Below, in pieces: positions 54,201-64,000 of a stretch of 64,000 nt of DNA. Every line of letters begins with the position of its first letter. The stretch's first letter is position 1. The notes beneath the pieces are model-generated. The model worked only from the letters and a program-made list of their open reading frames with translations. It did no database searches and was not told the origin of the DNA. The stretch is from Posidonia oceanica. Taxonomy: Eukaryota; Streptophyta; Magnoliopsida; Alismatales; Posidoniaceae. The DNA lies in the NCBI GenBank assembly GCA_037176725.1, contig JAZBRS010000020.1, positions 58,618,001-58,682,000 of the forward strand, in the 5' to 3' direction. Made by a program: the position numbers and the translations under genes.

Positions 54201-54950
54201 TCAACACTTCTCATCATGATCTCATCCCCCTCTTTAGATCAACACTTCTCATCATGATCTCATCCCCCTCTTTAGATTAACTTCTCATCATGATCTCATC
54301 CCCCTCTTCAGATTAATTTCTCATCATGATCTCATCCCCCTCTTTAGCTTAATTTCTCATCATGATCTCATCCCCCTCTTTAGCTTAATTTCTCATCATG
54401 ATCTCATCCCCCTCTTTAGATTAACTTCTTATCATGATCTCATCCCCCTCTTTAGAATAATTTCTCATCATAATCTCATCCCCCTCTTTAGCTTAATTTC
54501 TCATCATGATCTCATCCCCCTCTTTAGCTTAGCTTCTCATCATGATCTCATCCCCCTCTTTAGTTTAATTTCTCATCATGATCTCATCCCCCTCTTTAGT
54601 TTAATTTCTCATCATGATCTCATCCCCCTCTTTAGATTAATTTCTCATCATGATCTCATCTCCCTCTTTAGATTAATTTCTTATCATGATCTCATCTCCC
54701 TCTTTAGATTAATTTCTCATCATGATCTCATCCCCCTCTTTAGCTTAGCTTCTCATCATGATCTCGTCCCGCTCTTTAGATTAATTTCTCATCATGATCT
54801 CATCCCCCTCTTTAGCTTAATTTCTCATCATGATCTCATCCCCCTCTTTAGCTTAACTTCTCATCATGATCTCATCCCCCTCTTTAGTTTAATTTTTCAT
54901 CATGATCTCATCCCCCTCTTTAGATCAACTTCTCATCATTACCTCATCCC
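54195..54950 (+). repeat. 36-bp tandem repeat array (A)
   Basis: About twenty copies of a 36-bp unit: ttctcatcatgatctcatcc + ccctctttagattaa. Copies differ mainly in the gat/gct/gtt triplet after ctttag. Adjacent copies are very similar, so the array arose by recent local duplication. Not CRISPR: the host is a plant, and there are no unique spacers. Confidence 0.9.
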
Positions 54951-55014
54951 CTCTTTGCCGGCCGATAAGTCCGATATCTTATCATTCTCATCATGATCTT
55001 GCCCCCTCCTATCA

Positions 55015-56035
55015 ATCTATCAATCACTCGTGCTAGGCTGATATCCGAAACTATCAACCTATCAATCACTCGTGCTAGGCTGATATCCGAAACTATCTCA
55101 GGCTGATATTCCTAAACTATCTTCTGGTCGATCCATGGTCGGCCCGCAGTTGTGTTATACGGCTAACATCCAGTAACTGTCCCTCGTAATTGCACTTTTC
55201 CAGTTGATAGGTCTGTAAACTATCCATCGGTTGACAGGACCGTAAACTGTCGCTCCAGTTGATAGATCTGTAAACTATCGCGTGCAATTACGTTATACGG
55301 CTGACATCCAGTAACTGTCCCTTGCAATTGCGGTTTCCAGTTGATAGGTCTGTAAACTATCCTCCAGTTGATAGGTCTGTAAACTATCCACCGGTTGACA
55401 GGACCGTAAACTGTCGTTAGGCTGATACTCCTAAACTATCACCAGCAATTGCATTATACGGCTGATATCCAGTAACTATCCCTCATCATTGCGCGTTTCT
55501 AGTTGATAGGTCTGTAAACTATCCGCCGGTTGACAGGACCGTAAACTGTCGCTCCAGTTGATAGGTCTGTAAACTATCCACCAGTTGGTAGGACTGTAAA
55601 CTACCACGTGCAATCATGTTATACGGCTGACATCCAGTAACTGTCCCTCGCAATGCCGTTTCCAGTTGATAGGACTGTAAACTATCCTCCAGTTGATACG
55701 TCTGTAAACTATCCGCCGGTTGACAGGACCGTAAACTGTCGCTCCAGATGATAGACTGTAAACTATCCAGCATTGCGTTATACGGCTGATATCCAGTAAC
55801 TATCACTCATGGTTTGTGGCTTCCAGTTGATAGGTCTGTAAACTATCCTCCAGTTGATAGGTCTGTAAACTATCCGCCAGTTGATAGGACTGTAAACTAT
55901 CCCACAACCATGTTATACGGCTGATATCCAGTAACTATCACTCACAACTGCTCCGGTTGACAGGACCGTAAACTGTCACTCCCGGTTGATAGGACCGTAA
56001 ACTATCCGGACGATAAGCCCGTCACCTTATCATTT
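55015..56035 (+). repeat. co-varying hairpin array in tail of A
   Basis: About 25-30 short units. One type is GATAG-gtctgtaaa-CTATC (55206-55224). Variants are GACAG/CTGTC (55233-55251) and GGTAG/CTACC (55587-55605). A second type, in tatacggctgatatccagtaactatc, has GATA/TATC or GACA/TGTC arms. Arms change in matching pairs, loops are constant. Confidence 0.85.
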
Positions 56036-56567
56036 TTTTTCTCCTTTTCGGCGTGACCTTGTCCCAGGAAGACGAAGTCACGCACCCCCTTTCTGCGATA
56101 GGAGAGTTGGCCTCTCTCCCCTCGCACCCTTCTTTCCTGCTAGCTCGCTCCCCGGGCGGGGACCAGCTGCACCCGGTTTTCCTTCGCTTTGTCGTGCAAG
56201 TCTGGCCTCCCTGCCGGACATTCGCACCACATCGCGCCTTTTTATCATTTTCTTTGCATCATCTCAGCACTTTCTTAGCTAGCACTGCATATCACTTTAG
56301 CATCATCAGTATCACTTGCACAGCATCAGCATTTTCTTATAGCTGCACTAACTTTTATACTAACTCTTGCACGGCATTTGCATCAGCATGCACACACACA
56401 GCACAGCATCCATCTGCACTGGCATCTTGCATTGCGGCAACGGGCTACGATCTTCGGTGCATCCGCCGAATAAGTAGCTCACGCCCATAGCAACCTGCTG
56501 CTCCTGTCGGTCAGATGGGGTGTCTTGTCACCCCTGAGCAGCGGCCGCGCTCCGCTTGCCCTCGCTC

Positions 56568-56580
56568 AGGGAGGGGCATC
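56568..56580 (+). promoter_or_regulatory. polypurine tract of element A
   Basis: AGGGAGGGGCATC directly before the 3' LTR. Primer for plus-strand synthesis. It lies inside a large inverted repeat described among the findings. Confidence 0.85.
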
Positions 56581-59500
56581 TGTTGACACCCCATCTTGGC
56601 AGGCTTGGACCCTTGGAGCCCCCTTGGTGATTGCTGGATCAAACCCCAACCAAACCCTAACCCTAATCCTCCCCTCTACCCTTCAAAAACAGCCCATTTT
56701 GACCTAAACCTTTACCCCCCTTCCCAACCTCAAAACCTAACCAAAATCCATAGGAAAACCCACCACTATCCACTCAACAAATCTACCCAAAAAACCTAGA
56801 AATTTCCAAGCCCAACCCATCCTGGAAAACCCTAGAAAACTTAGGTGAAACTACCCTTCTTCTACACCTTGAAACCCCTCCAAAACCTCCTTAGAATCAG
56901 ACCAAAACTTCAGACCCAAGTCTTCAAACCCTAGACTACCCACTCACCAATTTCCACCCCATTCCGAGACCCTTAAGACCCTCTTTCACCCAAATTATCC
57001 TTTTCTCTCTCCGGGATTATCATTTTCTCTCTCCTCTCTCTCTCCTGATTATCATCTCTCTTTTCATCCCTTTCTTATCCTTTCTCTGGTCTGGCTGTGG
57101 GTCCCCTCTGTGCTTCTATCCTTCCTCTATCTTATCCCTATTTTTACTTTATTTTTAACACTTTTTCTGAATTTTAAAAAATCATTTTTCTCCAACCTAT
57201 CTTTTTTCCTTTTATCCCCCTCCTTTTTCCATTTCTTTCCTCCTTCTCTTTTCCTTTTCTCCCTTTTGCAAAAATCCACAAAAAACCCATAAAAATCTGC
57301 AAAACCTCAAAACATAAAAGGAACAAATCAGTACCCTAAGAAAAACAATCAAAAAATGTTAAACAAGCAATTAACAACTTAAACTTAACTTAAGCAAGCT
57401 AAAAAGAAAACCAAACATGCAAACTAAAAAATGCAAAACAAATCAAAAGAAAACACTGAAAAATCAAGGAAAAAGCTAAAATAAAATCAAAACCCACCAA
57501 AAATAAAACCCCATCAGAAGAATTAAAAGACAAGACCTAAAAAGAAGAATTAAAAATCAAATACTAAAACAAGTGATTAGGGAAGGCAAAAGACTTAACC
57601 TAATAAACATAAGAAAAACAAGTTAAAAACTTAATTAAAAAAAAGAAAAGAAAAACACATCTGAAAGACCTAAAAAAACACCCTATCAAACCAGAAAAAT
57701 CCAACTGAAAACTTCAAGAAAAATCAACAAATAAAAATCCAAACATAACCTTAAAGACTTAAAAAGGAAAAAAACCCTAAGAAGACTACAACTTTAAAAT
57801 CTAAAAGACATCCTGATTAATGGGAAAATAAATTCTAAAAAATCCTAATCAATATTCTAAGTGTCCAACAAGGGAAATACAATTTTTAAAATAATTTAAA
57901 AAGGGATTAACAAACATTTAATCAAGTGAAAACAAATTAAAAGCAAAACCAAAACCCTAAAACCCTAATCAAGCCCAAAACACATTAATCAACTCAAAAT
58001 GACCATTAAAAATCTTAATTAAAATCCTAATCTACAGCAAAACTCTTCTAATATTTTTATTTATTTTTAGTTCATTTTTACTAATTTTATTTCCCTATTC
58101 TACCCTCTCTTTCTTTCTCCCTTCTTTCTTTCTTTCTTTCTTTACTGGGCTCAATCCGGCCCGTTTCTTCTTTTTTTCTTTTTTCTTTCTTTTTTCTCGG
58201 CCCGCAGCAGTCCGGCCCGCTTCCTTCTCCTCCTTCTTCTTCCTCCTTCCTCAGCGTTTCCACCAGCTTCTTCCCGCGAGCTCGCTGCACAGTCCTCCCT
58301 CTCCTTTTTAAATTTCAAGCTCTCCCTCTCCATCAGATCGTCTACAGCAGCCCGCCGTCTCCTCCATCTCAGCACCAAATCCGGAGCCGGTCGCCCCGTC
58401 CCCTCCGCTGCAGTAATCGCCGGCCGAGTTTGAATTCCCAACTCATGCCCAGCAGCAGCAGCTCCGGATAAAAAGCCTCCCGTTCATTCCTTCAACGGGA
58501 TCAGCAACCATCAGTGAGCAAGCAAGCAACGAGAGACCACCAGAAAACCAGAGAGTGGAGAGCAAACCAGAGAGCAATTCCACCTTCTTCCCACCTGTGC
58601 GACCCTCCTCCTTCTCCTCTTCACCTCCCAATTTCCAGAAAAAAAAGAGCAGTGAGAGTAGAGCTTGAGGACGTTCTTGGCATCCCGGAGAAGAACCCAG
58701 ATCCCACGCCATTTCCCACTCCTCAGAACCTCTCCCATTCCTTCCCAAATTCAGAAAAACTTCCTTCACCTCTTCCAGTAAACCAAGCCCCGTCCAAGCC
58801 GTTATCCTTCTCCCAATTCCTCCCCCAACTTCACCCAACAGCCAGCCTTCATCCCCCGATTTCCCATTGCCTTTTCACTACCCAATCGCCCTCTGAAACA
58901 CCACCTGAAGCCACCTGAAACCCAACTCCTTCCCTTCGGCAATTCCTATCACTCCAGTCCGCCATTGCCTCCCAAAATCCACCCAGATAATCCCCAAACC
59001 ATCTCCTTTCCAAAGCCTCCGGCCTCGAACCCAACCGCTCACCACAGACCAAGAATTCCACAGCAAACACCTTACCTCGTCTCAGACCAAAATTTAACCC
59101 AACTCCCAAACCTCCTCCACGCCTTCCAGAACCCCTCTCCAAGCATCCAACGTCGCTCACCAGACTTCCAGCAACCTCCCGGAGGGCTTCATTCCACCGG
59201 ACGAGCAGCAACAACCTCCCCCCACCTCCGGCAGCATCCCCTGAACCCAAAAACGCTAGATTCCTCTCCGAGCTTCAAAGCTCGCGTCCGATCGCCTAGG
59301 AAGCACCAAAAGCACCCCCTGAGAAGATCCCAACCTCCGCGAGCGCCTGAAGACCACTGCTGCGACCGGACGATCTCCGCCGACCAGTTCTGGAACCACT
59401 GACGTCGGGGGGACGACTCAAACGCGGAAAGAGGTAAACCTTGCTTCCCTTAGCCTCCTCTTCCTCTTCTCTTGCTTCCCTAGCCTTTAGAATAGGTTTT

Positions 59501-62418
59501 CCGGTCCTCCTGCTCCGTCCTCGACTCGCCGGACAGTTCTCCTTCTCCGGCGCCGGCTGCTCTTCCTCCGGACACTCCGACCAACAGAGCGAGCTCCGGA
59601 CCGTTCCCAAAGCTCCGGACGATCACCGACGTCGTTCTCCGCCCTCCCACGCCTCCTCAGCCTCCCCTGTCGGCGGCCACGAGTACTGCCGGCGTTCCGC
59701 TACAGTACTCGTCGCCGTCGACCAGTTACTGTGCGTTTATTTTATTCTAGCTAAAGTTTTTAAGTAAATTTGCATATTTGGTTTAAGTTTCTGTTATTTT
59801 ACATTCCAGTCCTTATTTCATTTTATCTGCTGTGTTTTTAAATCAAAATCATATTAAATTGCATAATCTGTTTATAGTTTTCAGTATTTGCAATTTGGTC
59901 CATTTACTGTGCTGTGCTATTATTTAATTTTGTAATTTAGTCCCTCTGTTTTCAATTTTTGCACTTAAGTCCTGCACTAAACCAGTTCATTTATTTACTT
60001 GCATTTTACCATACTGCATTGCATTTTAGGTCCCTGCATATTTCTGTTTTTGCATGTAAGTCCATGCACTGTAGGAACTTAGCTGTTATTTCTTATTTTG
60101 CATACTGCATTGCATATTTTACCCTCTGTTTTTGCATATTTGCATTTAGGTCCATTTTAAATGGACAGTAACTCATGCATGCATTTTTAGCATACTGCAT
60201 TGCATTTTTGACCCTGTTCTTTTTAAAAATTGCACTGTGGTCCTGTTATTTGATTTTCAGAGCATGTTTTCCATACTAAATTGCATTTTCAGCCCCTGCA
60301 TGAGTTCAAAATCACACATAGGTCCTTGCATCTTTTAAAAAATCATGTGAAAGGACCATTTTGCCCCTAGCTTGCATCTTAGCTCCTATGCCTACCAAAT
60401 TGCATACAGACCCTCCACTAGTATTCCCAGACTCCCCAGAACCCTGTTTTCTGGAAAATTTGCATTTTAGACCCTAGTTTTTTCAAAATTGCACTCTGAT
60501 TTCTTTTTGGTTTCAAAACCTCTCCTAAAGCATGCCCTCTTTTTAAAACAACTTCCCGAGCCTAGTTTTTTTGCAAAACGAAGCCCTGCTCCCTCCTGTT
60601 TTCAAAACCCTCTCCTGTAGACCCCTCTTTTCTGGAAAATTTGCATTTTTAGCCCCTTTCTTTTTCAAAATGCCTTATGAAATCCTGGTTTTTCCCAGTT
60701 TCTTCTCTTTGCCTTTTCTTGCTTTTGCATGCATCCTGCATTCATTTAGTCTTGCATTCTAGCATCTTCTTGCATACACCAAGCACTTTTAGCTCCCTTT
60801 CACTTGGGAGGACCTTTTTGCATATCCCTAGGACCTCTTGAACACCTAGATCTGTTCTTCTCCCCTGTTCTAGCCTTTTTGTCTTGGAGCTGCGATATCT
60901 TCCGATCCAGCCGTTGGATCTTCTCAAGTAAGCTGCCCAAGCGACCGCGGCAAGGCGTTCTTCAGCATGGACCAGACAGATTTCAGATCAGGCTCCCGGA
61001 TTTCCAGGTATGTCCTCCTGAACCTTTGCATTGCATTCATTTGCATGCCATTTGCACAGTTTTTCTTGTTTTCGCTTTCTGTCTTTTTGAGCATGTAGAA
61101 TAGGGTCTCCCCTTTCTGCTTGTATCTTCCAATCCCCGTTTCGCGTATTCCTGAGTGTTTTGTGTTGTGTTTTCCCTGGATTTGCCACTTAATGTGACTT
61201 TCTTCCCCCTTTTCCACGATCCGATCGCATCGCGAGCTTTGGGCAGCGTGCGAGACACACCGTGGAACGGTTTAGTGGGAAACAGTCACAAAAGAGGTGG
61301 TAATCCCTCCGTTTGTACACTCTCCCCTCCGTAGGTCTTCACACCTACTCTGAGTGGTCCTAAACGACGTCTGTTCTTACACACACGTTGTCTTGCCTCC
61401 CTTTTGGCCCCCTTCTAATCTTTTTCTGCATTCTTGCATTTGTATGGCTTTTCCGAGGTTTTCGCTTCGCTGTTTTGGCACCGTTCCGCGTGCCCGCCCT
61501 TGTTTTGGCACCGTTTTGCGTGCCCATCTGTTTTCTTGCCTTATTTTGTGCGCTGCCTCGCTTTCTCGCTCGTTTTGCGTGCCGGTTTTATTATTTCGCT
61601 CCGTTTTGCGTGCCATTCTGTTTTCTCGTCTCGTTTTGCGTGCCTTCCTGCTCTCTTGTCTCGTTTTGCGTGCTGTCTTGCTTTCTCGCTTGTTTTGCGT
61701 GCCGTTTTCGCTCTTTTGCATCGTTGTGCGTGTGTTGCTCATTTCTCGCCTCGTTTTGCGTGTTTCGCGCCGTTTTCCCCTGCATGTCGATTGCATTGCA
61801 TGGTTTCCCCGTCGTTTTGCTTTCTCGCCTGCATTTGCATATAAGGCTGTGATGCTTACTGCCTGGAGTTCTCACGAGCTAGGTTTCGCCTAATTCGGAA
61901 CACGGACAGCGTAGCTGAGCACTTAGAGAGCACGTTTACTTCCATGCTTTGTTTCTTCCCACTTAGAGCACACCTTGAGCATTCATTCAGGCATTTATAG
62001 GCACATAGGCATTCAATCCTGCATTTTTCTGCGTATGCGAGCGTAAGCCTAGAAAGACCGATTTTCGGGCGTGTCGGGGGTGCCTAATACCTTCCCCGCA
62101 CGTAACAGGAGTCCTTACCCTGTCTTTTGGCCCGCAATGACCGTACTGCCCTTATCCTAGGCTAGAGTCATCTCATTTGCATTTTGTTTGCATTTGCTTT
62201 CCTTTGCATTGCTTTGCTTTGCATTTCTTGCTCGATTTTGCGCATTAATTCACGCATTACCCCGGTTTTCCTCGTCTTCCGTTAATAGACGTGGTGGCGA
62301 CTCTGATTTGTCTTATCTTTCCTTTTTCTCCTCGATTTCAAGTGTTTTCGAGTCGAGCCCCTTCCTCGGATCCAATCGCCGCTAAATAGCGAGCCTGATT
62401 CCGATCGGGATCGCTACA
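56581..62418 (+). mobile_element. 3' LTR of element A (5,838 bp)
   Basis: Starts TGTTGACACCCCATCTTGG, ends GGGATCGCTACA. Near-identical to 33973-39792. It has an extra 19 bp around 59599-59617 between two GCTCCGGA copies and lacks one base near 59767, which accounts for the 18-bp length difference. All other differences noted are substitutions, mostly transitions. Confidence 0.95.
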
Positions 62419-62423
62419 ATCAG
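62419..62423. repeat. target-site duplication (right) of element A: atcag
   Basis: Repeats 33968-33972 exactly. Confidence 0.95.
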
Positions 62424-63056
62424 TCCAAGTCTGACCGTGGCCATGTCAAGGGAAATGAACCACTTGAGCGCATGGCCGGTCAAACTCTTCTGAAACAGGC
62501 GGATAAGGAGCCTTTCATCAGCCTGAAGCTGAGGAAGGTCCCCGCAGTATGCCTTCAGATGCGAAATGGGACAGCCTCTACCGTTGTATTTATTGAATTT
62601 TGGGATGCGAAACTTTGAAGGGATTGCGGCCTCTGGAAAGAGACAGAGGTCGCAAAATTGGTAGGGCTGGTGGTCTGTGCCCTGCACTAGACGTAGTGCC
62701 TTCTCCGGAACGGCCATCCTATCATTGATGGGATCTAGATTTGCTACCAAGGGAGATGGTGAGGCAACAGGGGCAGGGACCACATATGCCGTCTGGGTCG
62801 CACCGAAGTGCTCCTTCGGATCCACCATCACGTCGCCTGGTGGCGCGATGTGATGGCCGGTGTATCCGTGCAGTGGTGTGGTGTATGCACGAAAGTATGC
62901 TGGGTTCTAAACCTGATGCAAGGGGGATGGATAGATAATATGTTGTGCAGTGTGTGGTGCAGAGTGCTGGAGCAACAGTTGCAATGCGGGCGTGGTGCCG
63001 GACAGCGGGCCTGTGCGGTACTGTGCTCCAACCAGCCCAAGGGACTGATCACCAGG
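62419..63056 (-). pseudogene. gag: Gag N-terminal/central part, element B
   Basis: Minus-strand gag upstream of the A insertion. It holds ...MVDPKEHFGATQTAYVVPAP, DPINDRMAVPEKALRLVQGT, FPEAAIPSKFRIPKFNKYNG, LKAYCGDLPQLQADERLLIR and QKSLTGHALKWFISLDMATV. A single missing base near 62432, compared with C, shifts the frame right after MATV. The start of gag is cut off by LTR A2 at 63057. Related to gag of C and, more distantly, A. Confidence 0.85.
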
Positions 63057-64000
63057 TGTAGCAATCCCGATCGGAATCAGGCTCGCTATTAGCGGCGATT
63101 TGATCCAAGGAAGAGGCTCAACTCGAAAACACTTAAAATCGAGGAGAAAAGAGAAAGATAAGACAAATCAGAGTCGCCACCATGTCCATTAACGAGAGAC
63201 AAGGAAAACCGGAGGGAAATGCGTGAATTAACACGCAAAACCAAGCAAGAAATGCAAAGCAAAGCAATACAAGGGAAAACAAATGCAAATACATGCAAAA
63301 GAGATGACTCTAGCCTAGGATAAGGGCAGTATGGTCATTGCGGGCCAAAAGACTGGGTAAGGACTCCTGTTACACGCAGGGAAGGTGTTAGGCACCCCTG
63401 ACATGCCCGAGAATCGATCTTTCTAGGCTTACGCTCGCATACGTGGGAAAATGCAGATTTGAATGCCTATGTGCCTATGAATGCCTAAATGAATGCTCAA
63501 GGTGTGCTTTAAGTGGGAGGGATGCAAAGCAAGGAAGTAAACGTGCTGTCTGAGTGCTCAGCTACGCTGTCTGTGTTCCGAACCGGGCGAAACCTGGCTC
63601 GTGAGAACTCCAGGCAGTAAGCATCACAGCCCTATATGCAAATGCAAGCGAAAAAAGCAAAACAACGACAAAACCATGCAATGCAGGCGACATGCAAGAG
63701 AAAACGGCGTAAAACACGCAAAACGAGGCAAGAAACAAGAACGGCACGCAAAACGGCGCAAAAGGACAAGATCGACACGCAAAACGAGCGAGAAAGTAAG
63801 GTGACACGCAAATCAGTGCAAAAGACGATGACGGGCACGCAAAACTGTGCCAAAAACAGGGCAAGCGTGCAAAGCGGCGCGAAAGACAAAGCAGGCACGC
63901 AAAACGGTGCCAAAACGAGAGCGGGCACGCAAAACGGTGCCAAAAGCAGCGAGATAAAAACCTCAGAAAAGCCGTGCGAATGCAAATGCAAGGAAAAGAT
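63057..64000 (-). mobile_element. LTR 'A2' (A-type, minus orientation), partial
   Basis: Reads TGTAGCAATCCCGATCGG on the plus strand, the reverse complement of the A-type LTR end. It continues, out of the window, through the PBS-like GAGTCGCCA (63171-63179), the conserved box (63350-63430), the hairpin near 63585-63607 and the inverted GTTTTGCGTGCC repeats (63700-63950). It differs from LTR A at many sites, so it is another, older copy. It lies in the 5' part of B gag; its other end and target duplication (left copy would be ccagg, 63052-63056) are not visible. Confidence 0.85.

Larger units (their letters stand above)
52586..56567 (+). mobile_element. Non-coding, repeat-rich 3' tail of element A
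   Basis: 4 kb made of successive repeat arrays, ending in a block homologous to Y 4040-4519 and to the PPT-proximal parts of B and C. No pol or cellular coding sequence. Frames of 60-212 codons at 52592-53396 run through tandem repeats. Confidence 0.8.
33973..62418 (+). mobile_element. Element 'A': complete Tat/Ogre-like LTR retrotransposon, 28.4 kb
   Basis: Full-length plus-strand element: 5' LTR 33973-39792, PBS 39794-39811, leader, gag-pol 41078-49900, extra ORF 51326-52585, repeat-rich tail 52586-56567, PPT 56568-56580, 3' LTR 56581-62418, TSD atcag. Order and motifs (tRNA-Arg PBS, DNGS protease, second plant-type RNase H, extra ORF) place it in the Tat lineage that includes Ogre. At 28,446 bp it is at the upper end of known plant LTR elements. 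LTRs differ at about 50 positions by hand count (~99% identity), mostly C/T and G/A, so insertion is recent. It lies inside the gag of element B. Confidence 0.95.

Noticed and set aside
54195..54950. CRISPR-like regular 36-bp repeats
   Set aside because: No unique spacers between copies, and the context is a plant retrotransposon; simple head-to-tail tandem array.

Overview
The window is plant nuclear DNA made almost wholly of nested LTR retrotransposons. I see no host gene, no structural RNA gene and no CRISPR array. The elements are Ty3/gypsy, Tat/Ogre-like. The evidence is very long LTRs with TG...CA ends, a primer-binding site matching the 3' end of plant tRNA-Arg(ACG), a protease with DNGS in place of DTGS, two RNase H domains (one plant/archaeal-type), 5-bp target duplications and an extra ORF after integrase. 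This fits a flowering plant, probably a eudicot; the species cannot be read from the sequence.

Layout, left to right. (1) 1-3924: the 3' part of an LTR ('X', +), sitting in the 3' tail of an older element 'Y' (+), whose tail (3925-4532), polypurine tract and 3' LTR (from 4533) follow. (2) About 7660-8157 and 11583-12176: pieces of the protease region of a minus-strand element 'W', split by a complete solo LTR 'Z' (8158-11582, TSD gttgt). (3) 12177 onward: a minus-strand, gag-only element 'B' inserted into W. B appears as a 3' LTR (12177-14739), a long repeat-rich tail and a gag gene that was later broken three times. (4) 19764-33551: a complete gag-only element 'C' of the same family (-, 13.8 kb, TSD gtgtg) inside B gag. 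(5) 33973-62418: a complete giant element 'A' (+, 28.4 kb, two 5.8-kb LTRs, TSD atcag), also inside B gag. (6) 63057-64000: the end of an A-type LTR ('A2', -) in the 5' part of B gag, running off the window.

A encodes gag, protease, RT, RNase H, a second RNase H and integrase in one reading frame (41078-49900) broken by five in-frame stops and no frameshift. About 1.4 kb downstream lies an intact 420-codon ORF resembling the plant mobile domain/DUF7745 family. B and C keep gag, PBS (seen in C), polypurine tract and tail but have no pol, so they would need pol proteins supplied by an A-like element.

The most unusual signal is structural. The 3' tails of A, B, C and Y contain arrays of short hairpins. 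From copy to copy the stems change on both sides together (GATAG/CTATC, GACAG/CTGTC, GGTAG/CTACC; GATAGGT/ACCTATC, GATAAGT/ACTTATC) while the loops stay constant. A larger stem, also co-varying between families, brackets the polypurine tract and pairs with the first bases of the 3' LTR.
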